Positions 40,187-48,564 of a stretch of 64,000 nucleotides of DNA are shown here, piece by piece. The stretch spans positions 186,001 to 250,000 of the forward strand of contig NZ_CP072829.1 of assembly GCF_017945865.1 (NCBI RefSeq), written 5' to 3'. The notes beneath the pieces are model-generated. The model was not told the DNA's origin, did not search any database, and worked only from the letters and a program-made list of their open reading frames with translations. Numbering within the stretch: position 1 is the stretch's first letter; the number at the start of each line of letters is the position of its first letter. This DNA comes from Xiamenia xianingshaonis. Its GTDB lineage: Bacteria > Actinomycetota > Coriobacteriia > Coriobacteriales > Eggerthellaceae. Position numbers and translations under genes: made by a program.

Positions 40187-42150
40187 CCTGAGTTTGACAG
40201 TTGGAAAGGGCCGTATCCGCACGTGATCTGCGGATACGGCCCTTTTAACGTTAGATTTTGTTGTAGTGAGATTGCCTATCTCCAACGAATTTGCTTGCCC
40301 TTTCCAAACAAGGCCTTGACCTCTGATCGTCGCATGTACTTGCGCGGTGCTTCCTCGCCGATGAGCGCGAACAGCTCGTCGGTGAGATCGGTTCGATGGT
40401 CGAACAGCCATATGTTGGCCTCAAGCTCGGAGCAGCCCAGCGCGCGCATGTCCTCCAGAATAGACAGCGCTGAATAGCGCTTTCCAAGCGCGCGCTCGAT
40501 AAGCCGCAGGACAACAAGCGCGATGTAGCAGGTAAGAAAGTGAGCCTCGAGGTGCTCGCGCGTGCGAACAAATGCAGGACGGCCCTCAAGACCCGTCTTC
40601 GTGATCTTGAACGACTCTTCTATTCGCCAAAGCTCGCGGTAGGCGTCGATGATGCGTCCGTCATCCCAGTTGGTTTCGCTGGTTACGATGCAGTAGTAGC
40701 CATCGCAGGCTTCGGCCGCCCTAACGGCTTCCCAGTCGATCTCAGGCTTTTTGGCGCACGCAACAACCTCGCCCGTCTTCGGATCGAAGTCGACGTTTTG
40801 CACGTATTGGGCTGCACCGTAATGTGTTGCGCGCGTGTACTTGCCGGGGCTCTCGACGAGCTGGCGGGACTTCTCGAGCACCTTTTCTCTCTCATGGCGC
40901 GCCCGGTTGGCATACTTGCGTGACCAGAACGCCACGACCTTCACCTCGACAGGCACGTCCTTTGTTTTCCCGTCCGACCCTGTGACGTGGATGACCTTGA
41001 CGTCCTGTCTGCTTTTGGACTTGAACCCGTCCTTCCCGCGCAAACGGTACCCCTCGTCTGAGAGAGCCCATCTTCGAAGCTCGGAGGTCGACTTCGTGCC
41101 TCGCACCGACTGGCTGAACACGAACCCGTCCCCTTTGCCCACGGCTGCCGCGATGTTCTCCGAGCAGTTCATCCCCTTGTCGGCGACGATGACGACGCGC
41201 TGCATGCCGGCGGCCTCCTTGAGATCAGGGAGTGCCTCTATGAGCGTTTTGGAGTCGCCCACATTGCCCCCAAAGAGCTTATAGGTCACGGGTATGCCCG
41301 ACGAATCCTGCAAAAGCCCCATCTGCACGATGGGGTTGGGCCTGTGCTCTTTGGACACGCCCTTTTTGCGGAAGTCGTCGGGATCGCACTCGAAGTAGAA
41401 GTTCGTGCAGTCGTAGTAGCCGCAGGCAAGATCGTGCTCGCGGCTTGGGGCGATTGCGCGGTTCATCGCCCCAATCACACGGTTGCGTGATGCGGCAAGC
41501 TCGTCAAGTGCCCGATAGACGTCGCGCTCGGAAGCGTCGCAGCGCAAAAAGTGGCGGCCTGCCCGCTCCCAGGCGGCGTGCTTTGAGCCGGGCGCGAGCA
41601 GGCGCTCTGAGACGAGCAGGCGGCAGACGGCATTGAGGTCATAGGCGACCTTTCTGCCGGCGAGGTGGTTGCGCAGCGCTTTCTCGATGCCGAGTGCATC
41701 GTAGTAGGCCATGGCCACGGCGTCTCCCGCGCACATGCGATTAGCCGATCGCTTGTCGACCTTTTGCGTCATGTGCAACTCAAGTGCAACCGGGGCAACT
41801 GCTTTGTTGTGTGCGTCAGTCAGCTCATCGCGTATTGCTTCGCACCGTGCAAGGGCATCGGGGCCCCACTTCTGTTCAAGTTCGTCAAGGTAGCCCAGTG
41901 TTTTCACCGTCCTGTTGCGCGCTTTGCCCTGAGCGTCGCGAAACGACTCGGTAATCGACAGGTGTACCCGCCCGTTGGGTCTTTTTGACCTCTTCAGATG
42001 CAAATCGTCCTCCTGCCTGCGAAAACTTGTCTCTCCATTATAACATACCGATACCACACGAGACATAAAAAACTTGTCAAATTTGACAAAGAAAAAGGCC
42101 TCGAACCGGGCCTTTGCTAGAAAACTCGTTTCTTAAACTGTCAAACTACG
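40187..42150 (-). mobile_element. IS1634-family insertion sequence (1,964 bp)
   Basis: The element lies between two 80-bp direct repeats. Its ends share the inverted sequence AGTTTGACAGTT (near 40191 and 42145). It contains one transposase gene and, past the gene, a 17-bp perfect hairpin (40205-40221 with 40229-40245) that terminates its transcript. Members of this family (IS1634, IS1549) are known to make unusually long, variable target duplications. Confidence 0.88.
40276..42003 (-). CDS. IS1634-family transposase
   Basis: A DDE transposase of the IS4-like/IS1634 class, 575 residues from the proposed start. The segment VVIVADKGMNC is the second-Asp region, and the YREL...EESFKITKTGLEGRPAFV block is the Y-(2)-R-(3)-E-(6)-K signature of IS4 relatives. 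I chose the TTG at 42003, preceded by AGGAGG, over the upstream ATG at 42066: a TATAAT-type -10 (42038-42043, minus strand) would start transcription after that ATG. The frame is intact, so the element may still move. Confidence 0.9.
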   Translation of the reverse strand: MHLKRSKRPNGRVHLSITESFRDAQGKARNRTVKTLGYLDELEQKWGPDALARCEAIRDELTDAHNKAVAPVALELHMTQKVDKRSANRMCAGDAVAMAYYDALGIEKALRNHLAGRKVAYDLNAVCRLLVSERLLAPGSKHAAWERAGRHFLRCDASERDVYRALDELAASRNRVIGAMNRAIAPSREHDLACGYYDCTNFYFECDPDDFRKKGVSKEHRPNPIVQMGLLQDSSGIPVTYKLFGGNVGDSKTLIEALPDLKEAAGMQRVVIVADKGMNCSENIAAAVGKGDGFVFSQSVRGTKSTSELRRWALSDEGYRLRGKDGFKSKSRQDVKVIHVTGSDGKTKDVPVEVKVVAFWSRKYANRARHEREKVLEKSRQLVESPGKYTRATHYGAAQYVQNVDFDPKTGEVVACAKKPEIDWEAVRAAEACDGYYCIVTSETNWDDGRIIDAYRELWRIEESFKITKTGLEGRPAFVRTREHLEAHFLTCYIALVVLRLIERALGKRYSALSILEDMRALGCSELEANIWLFDHRTDLTDELFALIGEEAPRKYMRRSEVKALFGKGKQIRWR

Positions 42151-42230
42151 GATGGTCGACGAGTTTGCGACGTTGAACGATTCCGCGTGTCGCGTGAGAA
42201 AAGGGCTAGCATGGCGGCAGTGTGTTAGAG
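42151..42230 (+). repeat. 80-bp direct repeat, right copy (target duplication)
   Basis: Second copy of the sequence at 40107-40186. It ends 40 bp before the phosphatase start codon, so it restores the original upstream region of that gene. Confidence 0.9.
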
Positions 42231-42270
42231 TGGCCGAAGCCGATTGCGAAGATCGAGAAGGAGACAAGTG

Positions 42271-42753
42271 ATGCGCAACGTGCAGCCCGAAAGCGAGAAG
42301 CCCACGTCCATCCTGTTTGTGTGCCACGGCAACATCTGCCGCTCGCCCATGGCGGAGTTCATCATGAAATACCTGGTCGAAGAGGTGGGCCTGGCCGACC
42401 GCTTCCACGTCGAGTCGGCGGCTACCAGCACCGAAGAGATTGGGAACCCGGTGTATCCTGGCACGCGGGCCGTGCTTGCCCGGCTGGGCATCGACAGTTC
42501 GGGCAAGCGCGCCCGGCAGGTGACGCCGCAGGACTACCAGGACTTCGACCTGATCATCGGCATGGACAGCGCCAACGTGAAAAACCTGCGCCGCCTGTTT
42601 CGCTACGACCCGGATCACAAGGTCAGCCTGCTGCTGTCGTTTGCCGGTGAGGACCGCTCCATCGCCGACCCCTGGTATACCGACGACTTCGAGGTGACCT
42701 ACCGAGACATCCGCCGCGGCTGTGAAGCCCTGTTGGCGGCGCTTGCGGACTAG
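42271..42753 (+). CDS. Low-molecular-weight protein-tyrosine-phosphatase
   Basis: A 160-residue phosphatase. The P-loop CHGNICRSP (CX5R) supplies the nucleophilic Cys and Arg and lies near residue 22; the general acid Asp is in DPWYTDDF towards the C-terminus. Family members act on bacterial tyrosine kinases of capsule synthesis or on arginine phosphate; neither partner is nearby. The ATG at 42271 follows AGAAGGAGACAAGTG. The gene sits directly right of the IS target duplication. Confidence 0.92.
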   Translation: MRNVQPESEKPTSILFVCHGNICRSPMAEFIMKYLVEEVGLADRFHVESAATSTEEIGNPVYPGTRAVLARLGIDSSGKRARQVTPQDYQDFDLIIGMDSANVKNLRRLFRYDPDHKVSLLLSFAGEDRSIADPWYTDDFEVTYRDIRRGCEALLAALAD

Positions 42754-42933
42754 TCAGCGGGCAAGCATGTGGGTTTTGCCCCGCATGCCGGCAAGCCGGC
42801 GGGGCAGGAGTGCGGGTTTTGCCCCGCGTGCCGCAGTTTTAGGGGTGATCTCGCTCTACCTGCAGCAGCTTTCTGCGCAGTTTTGCTCGCTTGCTGCGCT
42901 TTCTGCGCGATTTCGGCCTAGGTACCGCAGTTT
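42754..42933. other. Non-coding stretch after the phosphatase gene
   Basis: Contains two copies of a GYGGGTTTTGCCCCGCRTGCC-like segment about 43 bp apart (near 42769 and 42812), each able to fold, then a pyrimidine-rich run with repeated GCTTTCTGCGC. No gene seen. Confidence 0.5.
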
Positions 42934-43191
42934 CATGTGAAGAATTTGTGTATTAGAGATTTTTGCGGGCGATTTTGAGGTTTCGCGCATCATTTCGCTC
43001 CTCTTTGCCTGCGCGGTCGCTTAAAAAAGCCGTAAATATACCGTAGTTTTCCTCTTCAGCGGCGCTTGGTGCGTCCAAAAAGGGGCATTTCAAGCCAGTT
43101 TCGGGACTGCTAGCTTCGAAAAAGTGCCAAAATGATGCGCAAGGGCGGAAAATTCCCACCTCGCGTCTCCACTACACAATTTCTTCACATG
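42934..43191 (-). repeat. 258-bp inverted-repeat element, copy 1 (MITE-like)
   Basis: The ends match as CATGTGAAGAA...TTCTTCACATG and stay similar for about 28 bp (TGTGAAGAAnTTGTGTAnTnGAGA). Inside, on the minus strand, are AAAACTACGGTATAT (43036-43050) and TGATGCGCGAA (42982-42992). Both occur at the same distances from the end in a second element at 59303-59560. No open frame spans it. Confidence 0.75.
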
Positions 43192-43202
43192 TCATCGCCC
43201 GA

Positions 43203-43735
43203 TTTCAAGCAAAACCACCCGCCAGCTCCGTCCGCAGCTCAGCTTCACTCCCGGTAATGCGTCCTGCCGCGCAAGCCCCGTTCGTTCTCCAGCTTCGCGC
43301 CCGGCGCCGCATTCCGTCGCACTGGTCCTGTTCATTCTCTGGTTTCATGCCTGGCGCTGCTTCTGCCGCCGTGCTAGCTGTGCCAGCCCCGCTCATTCTC
43401 TAGCTTCACGCCCAGCAATGCACTCCGTCGCGCTGGCCCCGTCCATTCTCTGGTTTCATGCCTGGCGCTGCTTCTACCGCCGTGCTAGCTGTGCCAGCCC
43501 TGCACATTCTTCAGCCTCACGCCCGCCGCTGCGTTCCGTCGCGCAAGCCCCGTTCGTTCTCCAGCTTCACGCCCAGCAATGCACTCCGTCGCGCTGGCCG
43601 TACCGGCTTCCAGCTTCGCGCCCGGCGCCGCATTCCGTCGCGCTGGCCCCGTCCATTCTCTGGTTTCATGCCTGGCGCTGCTTCCCGCCACGCCAGCTCC
43701 GTCCACATTCTGGCTTCGCGCCGGATGCCGCCCCA
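43203..43735. repeat. Array of about ten imperfect 49-bp tandem repeats
   Basis: The units contain recognisable blocks GCGC(T/A)(G/A)GCCCCGT, CATTCTCTGGTTTCATGCC or CGTTCTCCAGCTTC, then GGCGC(T/C)GC, and end in TTCCGTC. Most units are 49-50 bp, two carry a 12-13 bp insertion (CCGTGCTAGCTGT, near 43367 and 43479). A 49-bp period shifts frame each unit, and the spurious frames on both strands only echo the repeat, so it is judged non-coding. Confidence 0.75.
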
Positions 43736-43739
43736 GCCC

Positions 43740-44039
43740 CTACTTCAGCTTCGACAGCCTGTCCTCAATCTCGCGGATCTCGAGGGTCGCACGGCGGTAG
43801 TCGCGCGAGCCGTAGCCGGCGACGCCTGCCAGGACAATCGCGCCGACGAAGAATGCCGCATTCATAAAACTGCTGGTCGCCCATGTGGCGCCGCTTGCCT
43901 CACCTGCTGTTTTGATGGCTGCAGCCACAACAAAACCAGCGATGGGGGCGATCACGCGGATCAATCCGCTGCGACGCTTGCTCTTGAGCTCGGCCTTCTG
44001 CTCGAGAAGGCGCTTCTTTTTGGTTGATGAATGACCCAC
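43740..44039 (-). CDS. Small two-helix membrane protein, unknown
   Basis: A 99-residue protein: a basic N-terminus (SSTKKKRLLEQKAELKSKRR), two hydrophobic helices (about 27-45 and 58-76) and a charged helical tail (REIEDRLSKLK). The GTG start follows AAAGGACATCC. Its stop lies directly at the edge of the repeat array. No family recognised. Confidence 0.6.
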   Translation of the reverse strand: MGHSSTKKKRLLEQKAELKSKRRSGLIRVIAPIAGFVVAAAIKTAGEASGATWATSSFMNAAFFVGAIVLAGVAGYGSRDYRRATLEIREIEDRLSKLK

Positions 44040-44280
44040 GGATGTCCTTTCAACAGCAAGAGCGCCGCTTCATGCCTGAGCTCTCGAGAAACGATGACTC
44101 GCTCAATCATCTCTGAGGTACCAAGTCAGCATTTCTCGAGAGAGGCACCGGCCGATCCCGCCAGCCCTGGCCTCGCGCGGCTCCGTCAGGAACCCGCAAA
44201 CCCTATGCCCGCGTCAGCGTGCGTTCAGTTTGCGGGTCCTGCCCGGCGCCAGGCGAGGCCAGGACAAGGCGGCTCGAATC

Positions 44281-45204
44281 CTAGTGCGCTCCCTTGAATT
44301 CCAAATCGCCGTCAAGCGCAGGTGTTTTCTGCGCATGCTTCGGAGCTGCCTCGGTTTCGCTCAATTCCTCGACCGAAGCCTGAGCCTGCTGCAGGTGGAC
44401 CTGCTTGAGCGGCGTGCGTCCGAACTTGGAATTGTAAATCACAAACGTCATGAGACCGCAGACAAACAGGCCAAGCACCGCAAGAAGGAACGAACCGAGG
44501 TGAATGAGGCCTTCTGCCATCTCGCCGGCGGCAAAGGCCATGCCGACGTTGAACATGTTGTAGCCGCCGATGGGGATCATGACGGCAAAGCCCTGGCCGA
44601 ACATGTTCACCAGCGAGCCAGACACGCCGATCGGGGCGAGCAGCGCGCCAACCATCCACGCCGTCATCAGGATCCAGACCGGCTTGCACTTCGGCGTGAT
44701 GGCCTTGACGGCCAGGTACACGATCTGGAACACGGCGCACAGGATGCCGCCCATGAGGAAGGCGCCGGGGAAGATGAGGCTCGAGGTCGTCTTTGCGGCG
44801 ACGACCGGCGCCACGCCCATGATGCCGCACAGGTAGCCGAACGCGATGCAGACGATGGCGCCCACCGCATTAAACCAGATGACCAGCCACAGGCCCGGCC
44901 AGATCGTGTCTTTCATGTTTGCGCCCTTGGTCCACGGCACGACCATCTTCATGCCGACCGCCATGGAAAAGCCCGAGAACGGAAGCAGCGCGCCGAACGT
45001 CGCCCATTCCTCGAACCGCTGATAGACCGCAAAGCCCGCGAGCACGAATCCGAGCACGCCCATGCTCACCAGCGTTGCGCCGCCCATGAAGAACTCCAGG
45101 GGAGTGCCGGGCAAAACCGTTGTCCAGACGGCGGCGATTGCCTGCGCGACAAGCGCCAGCAGGCCACCAAGAAAGAAACTGTAAATGACCGATTTCAGCT
45201 TCAT
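44281..45204 (-). CDS. SpoVA-like membrane protein with two fused halves
   Basis: A 307-residue membrane protein with about eight hydrophobic segments. Each half has the SpoVAC/SpoVAE-like order: an FLxGG(L/I)L opening helix, a Gly-rich second helix, and a hairpin ending in a (L/I)P(F/I)(S/G)G(F/Y) turn (GALLPFSGFSMAVGM in half one; FAVMIPIGGYNMFNVGM in half two). SpoVA proteins move dipicolinate in endospores, and this lineage is not known to sporulate, so another channel-like role is likely. The C-terminal 45 residues are hydrophilic. The family match is by eye and moderate. Confidence 0.5.
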   Translation of the reverse strand: MKLKSVIYSFFLGGLLALVAQAIAAVWTTVLPGTPLEFFMGGATLVSMGVLGFVLAGFAVYQRFEEWATFGALLPFSGFSMAVGMKMVVPWTKGANMKDTIWPGLWLVIWFNAVGAIVCIAFGYLCGIMGVAPVVAAKTTSSLIFPGAFLMGGILCAVFQIVYLAVKAITPKCKPVWILMTAWMVGALLAPIGVSGSLVNMFGQGFAVMIPIGGYNMFNVGMAFAAGEMAEGLIHLGSFLLAVLGLFVCGLMTFVIYNSKFGRTPLKQVHLQQAQASVEELSETEAAPKHAQKTPALDGDLEFKGAH

Positions 45205-45506
45205 ATGCGTCTCCTAGATCTCGCATCTTGTTATACGTGGCTGGATGCACACGTCTCTCCAGATAATAATCTTACCGAAAAGAGGCGATCAGGCATCGGA
45301 CCAGCGAGACGAGTGCGATGGGTCGAGAGGGCTGAATTCTGGTATCATATTTCGAAGAAAGGCCTGGTCAAGTACTCGTATCAGCTTGTGGGTACGATGG
45401 CTTGCGCCGCAGTGGGCCGAGCTCGACCGTGGGGCGTTTGGGCCGCCTCGTCTGGCACATTCCTGGTACACTTGCGCACAGGGGCTTTGAGACAAGGAAG
45501 GCATGT

Positions 45507-45782
45507 ATGGACGAAGTTCTCAGAAAACGCTTTGTGGGGCAGGCGCGCCTTGTCAGGCTGCTGCTTTGGCGCATTGGCAATTCGACGGATTTGGCGACGT
45601 GCTTTTGCGCCGCCAAACAGGGCGGCATGTTGGGCGACGACGACGTGCGTCTGCTCGGCGAGCTGCTTGGCGCCGAGGAGGCCTGCCGCGCGAACGACGC
45701 CGTGCCGATCGAGGTCGACGAAGTCCTCGTCGCGAAGCTGCAGCGCTACGCCGACAAGCTCAATCGCGCGGATTCCGCCTAG
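45507..45782 (+). CDS. Hypothetical protein, 91 residues
   Basis: A small acidic helical protein. AAGGAAGGC precedes two ATGs; the second (45507) is in the long frame. TGGTATCAT (about 45340-45348) may be its extended -10. It has two nearby cysteines (ATCFCAAKQGG). No family recognised. It converges on the activase gene. Confidence 0.55.
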   Translation: MDEVLRKRFVGQARLVRLLLWRIGNSTDLATCFCAAKQGGMLGDDDVRLLGELLGAEEACRANDAVPIEVDEVLVAKLQRYADKLNRADSA

Positions 45783-45839
45783 GCCGGGGCAGGCAAAGCG
45801 CGGCGCGGGTGAAGCGCCGCCCCAGGCGCCGCCCACCTG

Positions 45840-46886
45840 CTACTTCGCCTTGATCTCACCTTTTTCGCAGCGATTGCCCCACGAGTCTATCAGGTCGCGG
45901 TCGCGGTACACGCAGATGATCTCGCAGTGGTTCGAGCACTTCTGGCATTCCACCTCGCGCGTGGCGAACTCGAACGTGTCCAGCTCGTCGAAGTTGAACG
46001 CAGGCCGCCCGGTCTCGTCTGGCGAGAACGCCCCGCGCCGGCCGGCTTCGGTCGCCGCCGATCCCACGCCGGCGTTGCGGCCCCGTCCGCTCGGCCGTTC
46101 CGCGTCGTCGGCGGCCAAGAGCGCCACGCCGAACGCCCCCATCAGGTGCCCGTCCGCGTCGACGGTCACCGGCATGCCCAGCTCGTCCTCGAACGCCTTC
46201 ACGACGCCCACGTTTTTCGACACGCCGCCTTGGAACACGACCGGCGCGGCGATCGCCTTCCCTTTGCCGACGTTGTTTAGGTAGTTCGTCGCCACCGCGC
46301 GGCACAGCCCGGCAATGATGTCTTCGCGGGCATAGCCCACCTGGATCTTGTGTACCAGGTCGGACTCCGCGAACACCGTGCAGCGCGCCGCGATGTTCGC
46401 CGGCTTGCTCGACGACAGCGCGATCTCGCCGAACTTTTCCACCTCGACGCCGAGCCGATGCGCCTGGCTCGACAGGAAGGCCCCGGTCCCGGCGGCGCAC
46501 AGCGTGTTCATCGCGTAGTCGACTGCAACGCCGTTTTCCACGCAGATGATCTTCGAGTCCTGCCCGCCGATTTCCAGGATCGTCCGCACGTCGGGATGCA
46601 GGTACGTCGTGCCCACCGCGTGCGCCGTGATCTCGTTCTTGATCATCGTCGCGCCCGTCATCGCGCCTACGAGCCGCCGTGCGCTGCCTGTGGTGCCGAC
46701 CGCCCGCACGCGCACCTCGTCGCGGTCGATCTGCGACGCCAGCTCGCTCACCACGCGCCGCGCGGCTTCGGCGGGGTTGCCTTCCGTCCACAGGTACGCC
46801 CGCGCCACAATGGTGCGGCTCTCGTCGATGATCACGCCTTTTGTCGAAATGGACCCGATGTCGATCCCCAAATACGCATCCGTCAT
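45840..46886 (-). CDS. Acyl-CoA dehydratase activase (BadF/HgdC family)
   Basis: A 348-residue ASKHA-fold ATPase that reductively activates 2-hydroxyacyl-CoA dehydratases or benzoyl-CoA reductases. Motifs: the phosphate loop LGIDIGSISTKGVI at the N-terminus, GGQDSK, and the two cluster cysteines in NTLCAAGTGAF and AARCTVFAES that bind a [4Fe-4S] between subunits. A C-terminal extension has extra cysteines (CQKCSNHCEIICVYR and NRCEKG), suggesting a further metal site not present in HgdC. GAAAGAGGAACC precedes the ATG. A C9 tract on the coding strand lies about 20 bp before the start. It is downstream of two dehydratase-like genes on the same strand. Confidence 0.9.
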   Translation of the reverse strand: MTDAYLGIDIGSISTKGVIIDESRTIVARAYLWTEGNPAEAARRVVSELASQIDRDEVRVRAVGTTGSARRLVGAMTGATMIKNEITAHAVGTTYLHPDVRTILEIGGQDSKIICVENGVAVDYAMNTLCAAGTGAFLSSQAHRLGVEVEKFGEIALSSSKPANIAARCTVFAESDLVHKIQVGYAREDIIAGLCRAVATNYLNNVGKGKAIAAPVVFQGGVSKNVGVVKAFEDELGMPVTVDADGHLMGAFGVALLAADDAERPSGRGRNAGVGSAATEAGRRGAFSPDETGRPAFNFDELDTFEFATREVECQKCSNHCEIICVYRDRDLIDSWGNRCEKGEIKAK

Positions 46887-47058
46887 GGCAGGTTCCTCTT
46901 TCTTGGGGGGGGGACGGCTTGGCGCCCCGCCCGTCGCTTCTTGTTCGAACGTTCTCGCGCCACGTCGCCTCCCCGGCGCGGGGCCGCTTGTTTTTCCTGG
47001 TCAGACGTGCGACACACGGGCAGCGCCGCCTGGCCTTCCGTTTTCCGGGCCGTTTGCG

Positions 47059-48564
47059 CTACCCGCGCTCCTTCTTCATGGCGAGCATGTCGTAAAACGC
47101 TTCCAGTCGCGTGTCCAACCCCGTGTCGCTCGTCTGCGAGTCGTAGGACAGATACAGCACGGGAATGCGGTAGTCGCTGGCGATGCGAGCGAGCACCGTC
47201 ATGCAGTCGATCTCCGGCGTGCAGCCCGACGACTTCACGTGCACGACGCCGTCGAAGTCCTCCTGCGCGTACTTCAGCGCGGCGGCCAGCGTGAGGCTTG
47301 ACGTCGGGCCCATGTCGTAGGTCACGTAATCGCTGACCGACGCGCGCAGGTTTTTCTCGTTGTAGTGCAGGGCACGGTTCGTGAGGCTCACGGTGCGGTG
47401 CACCTCGACGCCCATGTCGAGCAGCTTGCGTTCCAACTGCAGGTTGGAATGTTCGTCGGGGGCCGTGAAGAACTCGCCGACGATGCCGACGCGCAGCGGG
47501 CGTGCAGGCTTGTCAACGGGAAGGTTACGGAATTCGTCCAGAAATGCGTTGCGGGTCTCGACGATGTCGCGTTCGCACGTGCAGGTGCGCATGGCGTCGA
47601 AGAACCGGTCGCGCGTGCGCACAAAAGAACCAGGTTCGCATTCGAAACCTGCGTTGGCCAGGTAGAAGTCGTTCACTTCGTCGAGCGCTTCGATCATCTT
47701 GAACGTGGCGAGCAGTTGGCGGGCCCCGTGCGGAACGGAGACGTTCGGGTTCACCTTCGCCCGGCAGATCTTGATGTAGTCGGCCGCGGGCTTGCCGGTG
47801 ACGGTTGAAAAGTTAAGCATGTCAAACTCGTAGCCGAGGTCGCGCAGGATCGACTGCTGCAGCTCGCCGTAATACCCCAGGCGGCACGGGCCGGCGAACT
47901 GCACGAGCACGTCGGCGCCCAGTTCGAGCGCTTCGATGTAGTCGCCCAAAATGTGCTTGAACGGGGCGCACACCGAATCGCTCGAATAGCGCGACCCCAG
48001 GTCAAAGGTGCGTTTGGTCGCGGGCGGCAGGGAGACGAAGTCCGCGTCGAGCACCTGCTCGACGAAGTACTTGAAGGCGACGTCGTAATACGAGAAGCGG
48101 AAGAACGCCACCCGCGTGCGCGCGTGGCGCTTGTCGCGGCGGGCCTTTTTGCGCCGTCGGGCCTGCTCGGGGTCGAACAGCGAGAACGCCCGGCCCGCTT
48201 CTCCGATGACGACGCGGGCGCCGCGAACGCCGTCGCCGAACGTGGAGACCACCGTGTCGAGCGGGGAGAAGCCGGAGTGCTTGAAGCCGCGCACGCTTGC
48301 GGTGGCTGCGGCGTCGTCGCAAGCGTCAGGCTCGCCCGCGGCTTCGGCGGCGCTTTCCGCCTCGGCCGCACTGCCGCCCGCATCGCCGGTGCGGCCGGGC
48401 TTGCCGACCTGCGCTTTCCGCTCTTTGCGACTGCGGCCTGCCCGGCCGGCTTTTTTCGCGCCCGCGCCGCGCGTCTCTTCGGCGGCCTCTTCCGCGTTTT
48501 TTGTGCACGTGATCAACGTGCCGTTCTCGTTAAACGAGACGTAGTCCTCGTTATGCTTCGCCAT
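47059..48564 (-). CDS. 2-hydroxyacyl-CoA dehydratase-like protein (HgdB/DUF2229 type)
   Basis: A 501-residue protein. The C-terminal two thirds resemble the dehydratase D-component fold: VQFAGPCRLGYYGELQQSIL, an SVCAPFKHILGD motif and a late VKSSGCTPEIDC, with cysteines suited to a [4Fe-4S]. Residues about 20-100 are a low-complexity Ala/Gly/Lys/Glu linker that is unusual. I start at 48564 (MAKHNEDY); it overlaps the upstream gene by 14 bp. With the upstream protein and the activase it forms a set like the single giant activase/dehydratase-like polypeptides of Firmicutes. The substrate is unknown. Confidence 0.75.
   Translation of the reverse strand: MAKHNEDYVSFNENGTLITCTKNAEEAAEETRGAGAKKAGRAGRSRKERKAQVGKPGRTGDAGGSAAEAESAAEAAGEPDACDDAAATASVRGFKHSGFSPLDTVVSTFGDGVRGARVVIGEAGRAFSLFDPEQARRRKKARRDKRHARTRVAFFRFSYYDVAFKYFVEQVLDADFVSLPPATKRTFDLGSRYSSDSVCAPFKHILGDYIEALELGADVLVQFAGPCRLGYYGELQQSILRDLGYEFDMLNFSTVTGKPAADYIKICRAKVNPNVSVPHGARQLLATFKMIEALDEVNDFYLANAGFECEPGSFVRTRDRFFDAMRTCTCERDIVETRNAFLDEFRNLPVDKPARPLRVGIVGEFFTAPDEHSNLQLERKLLDMGVEVHRTVSLTNRALHYNEKNLRASVSDYVTYDMGPTSSLTLAAALKYAQEDFDGVVHVKSSGCTPEIDCMTVLARIASDYRIPVLYLSYDSQTSDTGLDTRLEAFYDMLAMKKERG

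Noticed and set aside
43203-43735. CRISPR array or repeat-rich protein gene
   Set aside because: Units are contiguous and imperfect with no unique spacers, no cas genes are near, and the 49-bp period breaks every frame.
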